Source: Azohydromonas australica DSM 1124
Lineage (GTDB): Bacteria > Pseudomonadota > Gammaproteobacteria > Burkholderiales > Burkholderiaceae_C
Reading direction: 5' to 3'
Assembly: GCF_000430725.1 (NCBI RefSeq)
Contig: NZ_KE387205.1
Location: forward strand, 259,887-323,886
DNA: 64,000 nt
Notes under the pieces: generated by a model
What the model was told of the DNA's origin: nothing
The model's input: only the letters and a program-made list of their open reading frames with translations
Databases searched by the model: none
In this document: positions 42,298 through 51,799 of the stretch, piece by piece
How the letters are laid out: each line of letters starts with the position of its first letter
Position numbering within the stretch: the first letter of the stretch is position 1
Position numbers and translations under genes: made by a program

Positions 42298-45189
42298 ATG
42301 AACGAGAACGACAACGACAGGGCCCTGGCCCACGTGATGACCATCGCGCAGACGATGCTGCAGGCGGAGAAGGAGAGGACGCCGATCACGGCTGCTCTCA
42401 TCCTGGAGAAGACAAGGGTCGCGGCCGCTATCCTCGCAGGCTCCTTTCCCGACGGCATCGATGTGGAGGCAGCGGCCGCTGAACTCGTGCGCCGGTTCAG
42501 CCACTGGGTCGGCCGGGACTCCTCGCTTCAAGACAGCGAAGGACACGTTGCTTGGCTCAACGCGCAGCGCAAGAAAGACTGGCGGTACTGGAACCGCTAT
42601 CGGGCTTACCTGGAGCGCAAGCTCTCGGTTGAGGTAGTGGGCGGACTTGACGAGTCCACTGACGGCATCCTGGCGAAACTGGAGGATCCGAGACGTCCCG
42701 GGGCATGGGACCGTCGTGGCTTGGTCGTTGGGCATGTCCAGTCAGGCAAGACCGCGAGCTATTCTGGACTCGTCTGCAAGGCTGCTGATGCTGGCTACAA
42801 GATCATCATCGTGCTGGCCGGCCTGCACAACAACCTCCGGTCCCAGACCCAGATCCGCCTGGAGGAAGGTTTCCTCGGTTTCGAGACCTCTGCAGATCGG
42901 GACAAGGTGAGACCCATCGGTGTCGCCGAGATCGACAGTGACCCGAGGATCAGGCCTAATTGCGCGACGACCAGGGCGGACGATGGCGACTTCAAGGCAA
43001 GTGCTGCTAGGCACATCGGCATCTCGCCGGAGGAGCGCCCCTGGCTTTTCGTTGTCAAGAAGCAGAAGACGGTACTGACGGAACTCCTCAGATGGATCCG
43101 TGCACACGTTACCGATGCAACGGATGCGGTAACCGGCCGGCGGGTGGTTTCGAACCTGCCGCTGCTCGTCATTGATGACGAGGCGGACCATGCATCAGTG
43201 GACACTGGCGAGCAGCATTTCGACGCTGACGGTAAGCCTGACGAGGAACACCAGCCGAAGGTGATCAATGGTCTAATCCGAAGGATCCTGCACTCCTTCG
43301 AGAAAAAGGCCTACGTCGGTTACACCGCCACCCCGTTCGCAAACATCTTTATCCATCGCCGGGGAAGCACGGTCCACGAAGGACCGGACCTCTTTCCCCA
43401 GTCGTTCATCATCAACCTCGCTGCACCGTCGAACTACGTCGGTCCGGCGCGCATCTTTGGTCGGTGCACCGAGGATGGGCGCGAGGGCGGCCTGCCGTTG
43501 ATGCGGGAGTTCCGGGACAATGTGAACGAGGATGCGCCGGGTGGCTGGATGCCCCCGAAGCACGACAAGGCCCACCTCCCGGTATTCGCCGGCCAGGAAA
43601 CGCCCCCGCCCTCGCTCAAGGAAGCTATCCGGGCATTCGTCCTAGCGTGCGCGGCGCGCAGCTGTCGTGGGCAGCGGTCGGAGCATTCGTCGATGCTGAT
43701 CCACGTGACTCGGCTGACCGAAGTGCAGAAACGTGTGGTCGAGCAGGTTAGGGCGACGGTGCTGAGAATGCGGCAGCAGATCACCCGCGGCATCGATGAC
43801 TCCGGCTTGCTGGAGCAGCTCAGGACACAGTGGGAGCGGGACTTTGTCCCTACCAGCAACGCCATCGCCCCACTTCTGGGAGAGGGCGATGGCGAGACAC
43901 GTGTTCCGTCATGGGAGGAAATCCGCTCGGTCCTGGCAGACATTCTGTCGGACATCGAGGTGCGCATGATCAATGGTTCGGCCAAGGACGCTCTTGACTA
44001 TGAAGAGCGACGTGGCACGGGATTGAAGGTGATTGCCGTCGGCGGCGAGAAGCTGTCCCGCGGTCTGACTCTCGAGGGACTGTGCGTCAGCTACTTCGTC
44101 CGGACAACGAAAATGTATGACACGCTGATGCAGATGGGGCGCTGGTTCGGCTACCGCCCCGGCTACGTCGACCTCTGCAGGCTTTACACGACACCGGAAC
44201 TCGTTGAGTGGTTTGGCCACATTGCGGATGCCTCGGAAGAGCTGCGCGCGGAATTTGAGGACATGTCCGAGCGCGGCGCAACGCCCATGGACTACGGTCT
44301 CAAGGTGAGGTCGCATCCAGTCATGCTGGTGACCTCTCCCCTGAAAATGAGGACCGCCAAGCCGCTGCAGCTTTCGTTCAGCGGAGAGCTACTGGAGACC
44401 GTCGCTCTGCACAAGGACAAGGCCCCGCTGGACACCAACCTGCGTGCTACGGAGGAACTGCTTGCGGCGATGGGGAAGCCCTCGGAAAGCCCAACGATCT
44501 TGAGGAGACGCGAGAGCGGGGACCACAAGTGGGTGGGAGCACTCTGGAACAGAGTGTCTGCTGACCTCGTGGCCGATTTCCTCGATGCCTACGTGACGCA
44601 TCCCGCGGCTCGCAAGGTCAACAGCGTGCTGCTGGCGGGCTTCGTGCGCGCGATGTGCAGGAGGGGCGAACTCACCTCGTGGACAGTCGCGATGCTTGGG
44701 GGAGGCGATGGCAATCCCTGGACGTTTGAAAGCGGCGTGCACATTGACGGGACGCTCAAGCGCAAGGCCGAGGTAAGCAAGCCAGATCGCTATTCCATCG
44801 GTCGGCTGCTCTCCCCACGGGACGAGGCCATCGATCTGGACGAAAAGGCGTGGAAGGCAGCTCTCGATATCACCTGTGCTGCGTTTGAAGCTGCTCCCGC
44901 AAGGCGCAATACTGGCGAGCCGCAGGTGCGACCGGATATCCCTAGTGGCCGGGCCGTCCGTCGTGTACGGGGCCTGGGTAGTGGAGCAGGCATTCCCGGG
45001 ACTCCTGAGCGCGGACTCTTGCTGCTCTATCCACTGGATCCAGGCAAGTCGGAATGCAAGGCTTTGGAGGCGCGCAAGGAGCCCGTCATCGCCTTTGGCA
45101 TCAGCTTCCCGTCAAGCCGGTTGGTTGATGTGACGGTCAAGTACCAAGTCGATCACTACACGTGGGAGGATTATGGTCCGTCCGAGTGA
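42298..45189 (+). CDS. Z1-domain helicase-like ATPase
   Basis: A protein of about 963 residues. The P-loop is GHVQSGKT (145-152), the Walker B-like box is LLVIDDEADH (about 289-298), and YTATPFANIF (about 342) corresponds to helicase motif III. The second lobe contains the Z1 signature GRWFGYRPGYVDLCRLYTTPELVEWF (about 612-640). Z1 proteins belong to superfamily II and occur in defence loci with MORC-type ATPases and DUF4420 nucleases. ATG at 42298 is seven bases after the ATPase stop; ATG 42268 is an alternative overlapping it. The end overlaps the nuclease gene by 17 bases. Confidence 0.92.
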   Translation: MNENDNDRALAHVMTIAQTMLQAEKERTPITAALILEKTRVAAAILAGSFPDGIDVEAAAAELVRRFSHWVGRDSSLQDSEGHVAWLNAQRKKDWRYWNRYRAYLERKLSVEVVGGLDESTDGILAKLEDPRRPGAWDRRGLVVGHVQSGKTASYSGLVCKAADAGYKIIIVLAGLHNNLRSQTQIRLEEGFLGFETSADRDKVRPIGVAEIDSDPRIRPNCATTRADDGDFKASAARHIGISPEERPWLFVVKKQKTVLTELLRWIRAHVTDATDAVTGRRVVSNLPLLVIDDEADHASVDTGEQHFDADGKPDEEHQPKVINGLIRRILHSFEKKAYVGYTATPFANIFIHRRGSTVHEGPDLFPQSFIINLAAPSNYVGPARIFGRCTEDGREGGLPLMREFRDNVNEDAPGGWMPPKHDKAHLPVFAGQETPPPSLKEAIRAFVLACAARSCRGQRSEHSSMLIHVTRLTEVQKRVVEQVRATVLRMRQQITRGIDDSGLLEQLRTQWERDFVPTSNAIAPLLGEGDGETRVPSWEEIRSVLADILSDIEVRMINGSAKDALDYEERRGTGLKVIAVGGEKLSRGLTLEGLCVSYFVRTTKMYDTLMQMGRWFGYRPGYVDLCRLYTTPELVEWFGHIADASEELRAEFEDMSERGATPMDYGLKVRSHPVMLVTSPLKMRTAKPLQLSFSGELLETVALHKDKAPLDTNLRATEELLAAMGKPSESPTILRRRESGDHKWVGALWNRVSADLVADFLDAYVTHPAARKVNSVLLAGFVRAMCRRGELTSWTVAMLGGGDGNPWTFESGVHIDGTLKRKAEVSKPDRYSIGRLLSPRDEAIDLDEKAWKAALDITCAAFEAAPARRNTGEPQVRPDIPSGRAVRRVRGLGSGAGIPGTPERGLLLLYPLDPGKSECKALEARKEPVIAFGISFPSSRLVDVTVKYQVDHYTWEDYGPSE

Positions 45190-46174
45190 CGAGTTCCTTC
45201 TTGCGTGGCGGTCCCTATCAGGCCCTGGAGGATCGGGCTGGCGCACGATACCCATTGCGCCTGCGGGCATGTGTCCGCTAGCTGCAGGCAGGCGCGCGCC
45301 TGGTAACGAAGAGGCACTTCTGGCGTGCTTCGGCACGGTCACGCTACCGGCCGCCGAGAACCTTCCCAGCGGACATGGCTTCAACGTGGAACGCCTTGAC
45401 CTGCACGGCGACGGGAGAACGTGGCTCGCGTTAACCCGTGCGGCGTCGGGCAGCCAAGAACTGTTCCTCGCAATGGCACGCGATATGACCTATGCCCTTG
45501 ATGCGGAGAGCGGCAGTGGGTGCACTCGCATGCTGCGCGTGTTCCTGGGGCGGGTACGCGCTTGGCAGGAGTTCATGCGGCGCGATGGAGGGTCCCTCAC
45601 GCCGGAGTCGGAGATCGGGCTTGTCGGCGAGCTGAAGTTGATGTCGGACATCGTCGCTGCTGGTGTCCCAGTGGCGACGGCGGCGGAGGCCTGGGTCGGC
45701 CCTCTGGGCGGCATCCAGGATTTCGAACTCGGTACCGGAGCGATCGAAGCCAAGACCACACTTTCGACGGCCGGCATGCCCGCGCGCATTGGGTCACTGC
45801 AGCAGCTCGACGACTCCACACGCAAGCCGTTGTTCGTCGCCGGCCGACGTTTACGGCTCGCTGCCTCGGGCAAAGCCCTTCCGGAGGTGATTGCTGATGC
45901 TCGTACCGCTACCGCGGGCGATCCGGAGGCGCGACGGCTCCTGTCCGACCGGCTACTCGCTGCGGGTTACCTCGACATGCATGCCGATCGTTACGCACGC
46001 AAGTTCATTACGGACAAGACTTCGATCTTCGAGGTAGTACCCGGGTTCCCACGCCTTACCCCTTCGCTCATGCCCCCTGGTGTGCTGAGCGCTATGTACG
46101 ACATTGATCTTGCTGCTGTCCCCGGACCGGCAATCCTGCTTCACGACGCATTGAAGAAACTGGGAATCCTCTGA
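45173..46174 (+). CDS. DUF4420 PD-(D/E)XK-type nuclease
   Basis: A 333-residue protein with the DUF4420 nuclease core: Glu153 in GLVGELKLM, Asp183 in IQDFELGTGAIEAKTT, and Glu192/Lys194 of the E-x-K element. These match a PD-(D/E)XK active site. The ATG at 45173 follows GGAGGATT and lies inside the end of the Z1 gene, so the two are co-translated. In relatives this gene always accompanies Z1 and AIPR genes, so it is probably the DNA-cutting subunit. Confidence 0.9.
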   Translation: MVRPSDEFLLAWRSLSGPGGSGWRTIPIAPAGMCPLAAGRRAPGNEEALLACFGTVTLPAAENLPSGHGFNVERLDLHGDGRTWLALTRAASGSQELFLAMARDMTYALDAESGSGCTRMLRVFLGRVRAWQEFMRRDGGSLTPESEIGLVGELKLMSDIVAAGVPVATAAEAWVGPLGGIQDFELGTGAIEAKTTLSTAGMPARIGSLQQLDDSTRKPLFVAGRRLRLAASGKALPEVIADARTATAGDPEARRLLSDRLLAAGYLDMHADRYARKFITDKTSIFEVVPGFPRLTPSLMPPGVLSAMYDIDLAAVPGPAILLHDALKKLGIL

Positions 46175-46176
46175 CC

Positions 46177-47934
46177 ATGGAATTGCAAGACTTCCTGTGT
46201 GACCTCCAGGCCGAGGTAAAAGCACAGACGTTTGCCGAGGACGCCTTCTTCGAAAAGGTGACCCAGCACATGGAGGACATCGGCATGACGTCCGATCCTC
46301 AGCCATGCAGGGTCTCGTGCAGGATCGGGCGTCACAAGCTCCGGCTTGATGGATACGCGCTGTCCGAGGAAATGGATCGGCTTGACCTGTTCGCCAGCCT
46401 CTACGAGGGTGTCGAGGAACTCGTTTCCGTGTCCGATACCGATACGAAGGCAGTCGTGGAGCAGTGCGTCCGCTTTCTTTCGCTGTGTGCCGAAGGACGG
46501 CTCGCCCAGGAACTTGACGAGACCCATGATGCTCGGTCTCTGGCTGAGACGGTCCGGAGCATCTATAACGACCTAGAGCAGATACGCGTGTTCGTGCTTA
46601 CCGATAAGGTTGCCAAGTCAAAGTCTTTCCAGACCCGTGAGATTGGCGGCAAGGCGGTGCGGCTAGAGGTGATGGACATCCAGCGGCTGCACCGGCACTG
46701 GTCCGAGGGAAAACCACGCGACGAGCTAGTGGTCGACTTCAACGAAATCTCCGGCGGCCCGATACCCTGCGTGTTTGTGCCTGGTGGCACCGAGGACTGC
46801 GATTACGCACTGACAGCCATTCCTGGCGAGGCACTGCGTCTCCTCTACGAGAAGTTCGGTCCCCGACTGCTGGAGGCCAATGTGCGCTCGTTCCTCAGCG
46901 TCAGGCCAAAAGGCGTCAATGCTGGCATCCAGGGCACGCTACGCTCGGCACCAGGCCGTTTCATGGCTTACAACAACGGCATTGTCATCGTTGCCGACGA
47001 AATGCGGCTTGCCGATGCAGGAGCTGGAGTGACGGGTGTCTCGTGGCTGAAGGGTCTGCAAATCGTGAACGGCGGCCAGACGACGGCATCGATCTACTTC
47101 ACCAAGAGAAAGCACACCCAGACCGATCTGTCGAAGGTGCGCGTACCGGCCAAGATCATCGTGATGAAGAGGGACGATGACCCAGCTAGTGAAGAGGCCC
47201 TCATCTCGGACATCTCTCGCTACGCCAACACCCAGAACGCGGTGCGGCAGTCGGATCTGTCGGCGAACAAGCCTTTCCACATCGAGGTCGAGAGACTTTC
47301 ACTGCGCGTGTATTGTCCCGATGGCGTCGGACGCTGGTTCTACGAACGGGCAGCTGGCAGCTACAACACGATGCTTGCCCGCGAAGGCAACACGGATGCA
47401 AGGCTGAGGGTGCTCAAGGAAACCATTCCGCTGTCCAGACGCATCACCAAGACCGATTTGGCGAAATACCTTGTCGCCTGGGACAGGCGTCCGGACATCG
47501 TCAGCCTAGGCTCGCAGAAGAACTTTGACAAGTTCATGGAATCACTGGCGGGTTCGGACGGCTCCGAACCACCGCTGCCGACCGCTGGCGATTACAAGGC
47601 AATGATCGCAAAGGCCAAGATTTTCCGGGAGACTGCAAAGTATTCACGCGGTGCGTTCAAGGCTGGTCAGGCAAACATCGCAGCCTATACCGTCTCGGTG
47701 TTGGCGGACAGGCTGGGGGGGCGTATCGATCTTGAACGCGTCTGGAACACGCAGTCACTCTCCAGTGAACTCATGGCGCAGATCCAGGTCTGGGCCGGTG
47801 AGGTAAACGACATCCTTGTACGGAGCGCGAACGGGCGGCTTATCTCTGAATGGGCCAAGAAGCCGGAGTGCCGCGAACTTGTAATGGGCTCAACATTCTC
47901 AGCCCCTTCTGCAGGGATTCCAGAGCTGGCCTGA
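46177..47934 (+). CDS. AIPR-family protein (abortive infection phage resistance)
   Basis: A 585-residue protein with the AIPR domain at about residues 220-480: LLEANVRSFLSVRPKGVNAGIQGTL, FMAYNNGIVIVADEM, LKGLQIVNGGQTTASIYF and ISRYANTQNAVRQSDL. The family takes its name from a lactococcal abortive-infection protein. It begins two bases after the nuclease stop, completing a five-gene run. Its biochemical role is unknown; in this setting it may sense infection or bind nucleic acid. Confidence 0.93.
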   Translation: MELQDFLCDLQAEVKAQTFAEDAFFEKVTQHMEDIGMTSDPQPCRVSCRIGRHKLRLDGYALSEEMDRLDLFASLYEGVEELVSVSDTDTKAVVEQCVRFLSLCAEGRLAQELDETHDARSLAETVRSIYNDLEQIRVFVLTDKVAKSKSFQTREIGGKAVRLEVMDIQRLHRHWSEGKPRDELVVDFNEISGGPIPCVFVPGGTEDCDYALTAIPGEALRLLYEKFGPRLLEANVRSFLSVRPKGVNAGIQGTLRSAPGRFMAYNNGIVIVADEMRLADAGAGVTGVSWLKGLQIVNGGQTTASIYFTKRKHTQTDLSKVRVPAKIIVMKRDDDPASEEALISDISRYANTQNAVRQSDLSANKPFHIEVERLSLRVYCPDGVGRWFYERAAGSYNTMLAREGNTDARLRVLKETIPLSRRITKTDLAKYLVAWDRRPDIVSLGSQKNFDKFMESLAGSDGSEPPLPTAGDYKAMIAKAKIFRETAKYSRGAFKAGQANIAAYTVSVLADRLGGRIDLERVWNTQSLSSELMAQIQVWAGEVNDILVRSANGRLISEWAKKPECRELVMGSTFSAPSAGIPELA

Positions 47935-48248
47935 CCGGGAGCTGCAGCAAGGTTGTGCTGCCAGGGACCTTCATGCCCGAGTTGTGCTTGCGTGCCGTAC
48001 CTAGAGCGATACCGTGGCTAGGGAACGAGCATGTCGCTTCATTCAGGGGGCCGTAGATCCGCCAGAACGGTGTCCCACTGTATGGTCTTCCGGATGCAGC
48101 CGTAGAGGCGGTTTCCATGCCTGCGACCCGCTGCTTGGCGTCCTGCCCCAGTCGGCCGACTTCAATGGGCGAGCCAAGAGACCGCAAAGAGGTGTCCGGA
48201 GTGGTCGGCCTTAGCCGTCTTCCCGGCGAAAAAGGCACAATCCCATGG
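47935..48248. other. Gap between the AIPR and methyltransferase genes
   Basis: A 314-base stretch with no supported gene. The methyltransferase could have its own promoter here. The AIPR and methyltransferase genes share strand, so readthrough is possible. No clear terminator is visible. Confidence 0.35.
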
Positions 48249-49262
48249 ATGCGCATACATGCCTTAGACCTCTTCTGCGGCGCTGGCGGCTCCAGTCAGG
48301 GAGCTGTCCAGGCCGGGGCCACGCTCGTGGGCGCGATCGATGCCTGGGAACTCGCGACCCGGACTCTCAAGGACAACCATCCGGATGTTCATGCGATCGC
48401 CGAGCGGCTCCATGCCGAAAGTCGACCGGATCCGTTCCTGAGACGGAAGAAGGTCGATCTCCTGCTTGCCTCGCCGGAATGCACCAACCATTCAGTTGCA
48501 AAGGGCAACGCTCCCCGTTGCGAGGAAAGCCGCCAGTCCGCGAACTACATATTCAATTTCATTGAGGATCTCAAGCCCACCTGGATTGTTATCGAGAACG
48601 TTGTCGAGATGCGTAAGTGGTTCGGCTACCGGCCCTTGATCGGCAAGCTGCACGAGCTGGAGTACGGGGTGTGTCCTCAGGTCATCAATTCAGCAGACTT
48701 TGGCGTCCCGCAGACGCGTAGCCGTCTATTCCTGCTGTGCGAGAGGCACGCGGAGCCAACTCCTGTTCCGCTTCCGACAGGAATGGTTCACAAGCCGGCA
48801 CGGTCGTTCGTGGACCTCACCGACAGGTGGCCTTCGCGTCCGTTGTACCGCGACAAGAGAGCTGCGGCCACCATCGCACGCGCCGAAAGGGCGATCGCGG
48901 AGCTGGGCGTTGGCGTACCTTTTCTGATTGTCTACTACGGAACTGACGGCGCAGGCGGGTGGCAGCCGCTGGACCGCCCAATCAGGACGCTCACGACGCT
49001 CGACCGATTCGGCCTAGTTACGTGGAAGGGAGCGGAACCATACCTGAGAATGCTGCATGTCGAGGAACTCCGTGCGGCCATGGGCTTCCCGTCTTCGTAC
49101 CGTTTCACCCACGGCTCGCGGCGCGACCAAGTCAAGATGCTGGGCAACGGCGTCTGCCCACCCGTTATGGAGGCGGTCGTCCGTCACCTGACGGGTTCTC
49201 GGCGAAGAGTGGCGGGGCCTCGGACCCACGGCAACCTCCGCGGCCAACTCGTGCTGGCCTAA
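48249..49262 (+). CDS. dcm: Dcm-type DNA cytosine-5 methyltransferase
   Basis: A 337-residue methyltransferase. SAM motif I is LDLFCGAGGSSQG (residues 6-18), the catalytic Cys78 lies in LASPECTNHSVAKG (motif IV), ENV in WIVIENVVEMRKW is motif VI, and QTRSRLFLLC is motif VIII. The C-terminal LGNGVCPPVM is motif X. ATG 48249 is used as start; the ribosome site is weak, so an upstream GTG remains possible. It probably protects host DNA, pairing with the adjacent Vsr gene and a restriction component. Confidence 0.92.
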   Translation: MRIHALDLFCGAGGSSQGAVQAGATLVGAIDAWELATRTLKDNHPDVHAIAERLHAESRPDPFLRRKKVDLLLASPECTNHSVAKGNAPRCEESRQSANYIFNFIEDLKPTWIVIENVVEMRKWFGYRPLIGKLHELEYGVCPQVINSADFGVPQTRSRLFLLCERHAEPTPVPLPTGMVHKPARSFVDLTDRWPSRPLYRDKRAAATIARAERAIAELGVGVPFLIVYYGTDGAGGWQPLDRPIRTLTTLDRFGLVTWKGAEPYLRMLHVEELRAAMGFPSSYRFTHGSRRDQVKMLGNGVCPPVMEAVVRHLTGSRRRVAGPRTHGNLRGQLVLA

Positions 49263-49692
49263 CGGCTCGGGGGAGCATCTGCGGTAACTTCGGCCGTGTG
49301 CCCGGACGCTGGTCTGCTGCTACACCCGCAGCGACCTTGTCCGGTAGCATGACCGGAGAGCGGACGGATAACTTCCTGGCCAACACCGCGGACGTTACCT
49401 GCGCACCGTCGGGACAGCGGCAGGCATCGCAAGCTAGGAGTCGATCGTCATGCCGACAGGCTGCTGGTACGTAAAGGTATGTTACAACCGCCGGCACGAC
49501 AGTTGGGTACGGGGTTGTAGACAGCAGCGAAGATTGCTGCCGTAAGCTGCCGATTGGATAGGATCGTGTGGGAACGCTTTACTTTCCCCTCCCCGGAGAG
49601 CACGGATACTGCTGCCCGCGAGATTGCAGGTTCGCAGAGATTCCGACATCGCAGAACGGTCTGCTGGGATCGTGGAGCCTAACGAGGGCGGT
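49263..49692. other. Gap between convergent dcm and vsr genes
   Basis: A 430-base stretch with only short unsupported frames and no strong terminator hairpin. It separates the rightward operon from the leftward vsr unit. I see nothing recognisable in it. Confidence 0.35.
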
Positions 49693-50175
49693 TCAGGGGG
49701 CGCGGCTTGCTCGAGTTGATCGACGTTTGCCTGGGCGGTCGCTAAGCCTTCTGTGCCTGACCAGTGGGACGTCCTTCAGCCTACGGGTCAATTCTTCAAG
49801 AAAGCAGGGTGACCGCGTCTCGCATTCCCACACGGTGATCACCGTCCAGCCTGCTGCCTCTAGGGCATCCGTCGCGCGTCGATCGCGGCTCACGTTGGTC
49901 GCAAACTTGTCTTCCCAGAACTGCTGGCGCGTCGCCGGCGTCGTCGCGTACCGGCAGCCGGGATGACGGTGCCAGAAGCACCCGTGCACGAAGACGGCCG
50001 TTTGGCGTCCGGGAAATACAAGGTCCGGCGTGCCAGGGAGCGTGCGGTCATGCACGACGTAGCGTAGTCCTGCCGCGTGCAGGTATCGCCGCACGGTCAT
50101 TTCAGGTCGGGTGTCCTTGCCGCGGATAGCGGCCATCATCCGGCTTCGTGTTGCCGGCTCGACGATGTCAGCCAT
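49693..50175 (-). CDS. vsr: Very short patch repair endonuclease
   Basis: A 160-residue Vsr-family endonuclease. Asp51 in LPGTPDLVFPGRQTAVFVHG and the FWHRHPGC segment (Phe67, Trp68, His69) are the expected catalytic and wedge residues. The N-terminal RSRMMAAIRGKDTRPE is diagnostic. Vsr nicks T:G mismatches made when 5-methylcytosine deaminates, so it fits the adjacent methyltransferase. The ATG has GGGAG four bases upstream. Confidence 0.95.
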   Translation of the reverse strand: MADIVEPATRSRMMAAIRGKDTRPEMTVRRYLHAAGLRYVVHDRTLPGTPDLVFPGRQTAVFVHGCFWHRHPGCRYATTPATRQQFWEDKFATNVSRDRRATDALEAAGWTVITVWECETRSPCFLEELTRRLKDVPLVRHRRLSDRPGKRRSTRASRAP

Positions 50176-50297
50176 GTTGCTCCCGTGCTGTGGCGCGGCG
50201 AGCGAGGCTCGACGCCCACAGACCACAGACATGGCGAATCCCGTGCCAGCTGGGTCAGGGCCAGCCGGAGGGAGCGGCAGCGGTTGTCCCGCTCTGG

Positions 50298-51488
50298 CTA
50301 ATTCCAGTAGGTGTAGTTGAACAGCGTGTCCAGTTCGGTGAAGTTTCCGAGTCCGAGACTGTCGCGGACCGCACTGGCACTGCTGCAGAACTGCTCGTAC
50401 AGCTCCGCGTCCACGTTCCTTTTTGTCGGCTTCGCCGGGAAGCCGGTGTATCCTGCCGTCTCCATCCCGGCCACGGAGTTCTGGTTCATCACCGCGAATT
50501 TTTCGTTGTCGATGGTATGGAGTATTTCCGTGATCACGTTCACGCCGGCGTTGTTCACGCCGGAAAATCGCTCGTGAAGAAGGCGATATGCCTCGCTCGG
50601 CGTAAGTCCTTTCCTGCCATGGAGGTCCTGCAGTGCCATCTGGAAAACCCTGGATTTCGTCGCCACGATGTTCTTGCCTCTGTGGAGGCCACCGGAGTGC
50701 CAGAGCCCCGATGTGAGCTGCTCGTAATGCTCTAGAAACCTTCGCGCATTTATGCCGGTAAGGTTCCTGATCCGCGCCAGTCTGACCCTTGCCTTGTTCC
50801 TGGAGCGCAGGCGTCTTTCGACCTGGCTGTCGAAGCCGTTGTCTGTCTCGTCATTCTTAATTTCCCGGAGGATCTCGTGGAGCACGGAAGAGGGACTGGT
50901 GGAGGATTGCAGGGCTTTCCTGGCCTTCGCATCTGCAATGCGATGGTGAACTCGGAACAGCCGATACTTCTTTTTATACGCTTCCAGCTCTTCCTGTCGC
51001 GCCTCGATGATCGCATTCGAGCTGATCAGCCTGTCAATCTGGGACGATATCTCCTTGGCAATGCTCCCTGCAGAGTCCTCGATGAAGATCGATGACTCGT
51101 GGTTCGTGCGAAGGCCGCCGTTCGTGAGATTTGCGGACCCGATCACGATCCTTGAGCTGGTCTTTCCACGGAAGCAATAGACCTTCGGGTGGAAGGTAAC
51201 GCTGCTTTCCGGATGGCTTATGTACAGCGTGAGGTCATGCTGGCTCGAGAGGCTCAGCAACTGAGCCAATACGGATGGCTCAGTCTGATGGAAGCTGAGA
51301 CCGATGACGCAGCGAGCAGTGATTCCGCGCTCCAATGCCTTCCTGAGTTTTTCAATGATTGTCGAGAAGCCGGATTCCTTGGCAAATGCAATCATGCAAT
51401 CGAAGCGTTCTGCCGAAGCGAAGCAGCGGTTGATCAGCGTGAGGTGATCGGCGTTGGTGCCGTTGTTTGTTATGTACCTTGTCGACAT
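50298..51488 (-). CDS. PLD-family nuclease, possibly the type II restriction enzyme
   Basis: A 396-residue protein with one phospholipase D motif: HPKVYCF (His100, Lys102) and IVIGSANLTNGG (Gly117-Asn120). PLD nucleases work as dimers, sharing two HKD motifs. The C-terminal half (residues 200-396) is unassigned and could recognise DNA. PLD-type restriction enzymes such as the NgoFVII group partner cytosine methyltransferases and Vsr, and both are next door. Its role as the restriction subunit is inference. AGGACAGG precedes the ATG at 51488. Confidence 0.82.
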   Translation of the reverse strand: MSTRYITNNGTNADHLTLINRCFASAERFDCMIAFAKESGFSTIIEKLRKALERGITARCVIGLSFHQTEPSVLAQLLSLSSQHDLTLYISHPESSVTFHPKVYCFRGKTSSRIVIGSANLTNGGLRTNHESSIFIEDSAGSIAKEISSQIDRLISSNAIIEARQEELEAYKKKYRLFRVHHRIADAKARKALQSSTSPSSVLHEILREIKNDETDNGFDSQVERRLRSRNKARVRLARIRNLTGINARRFLEHYEQLTSGLWHSGGLHRGKNIVATKSRVFQMALQDLHGRKGLTPSEAYRLLHERFSGVNNAGVNVITEILHTIDNEKFAVMNQNSVAGMETAGYTGFPAKPTKRNVDAELYEQFCSSASAVRDSLGLGNFTELDTLFNYTYWN

Positions 51489-51799
51489 GCCTGTCCTGGT
51501 TTGGCTGTTATGTAGTTTCGTGCAAAAGGGTAGTGCTCTTGCGGCAAGGATATGTGCCGGCAGCAGATGTGGTGCCGGATAAGATCGTTTGTCTCGTGCC
51601 TGTTCGGGAAATATCAGTAAAGTCCAGCTGCCAATGCTTGGCAGGATAATCGATCGCAGTCCGTGAAGCTGTGTTTGGATGCCTTGAGCTTTCCGGCGGC
51701 CCTAAGCCGTAACGTGCCATGGGATTTCTCCAGCAGTGCTCGGCTTCCATCCTCTTGCCTCGTGGCGCGCGTTTGATCTGCTCCATGTTCCGAAGTTGC
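51489..51799. other. Gap between the PLD nuclease and the helicase gene
   Basis: A 311-base stretch with no supported gene. It must include the end of the helicase transcript and the promoter of the leftward PLD gene. A minus-strand frame here has a short integrase-like phrase (HWQLDFTDI) but no further support. Confidence 0.35.

Noticed and set aside
51508..51720. Transposase/integrase-like phrase HWQLDFTDI on the minus strand
   Set aside because: Only one short phrase fits; no catalytic triad, repeats or start are found, so an insertion sequence cannot be supported.
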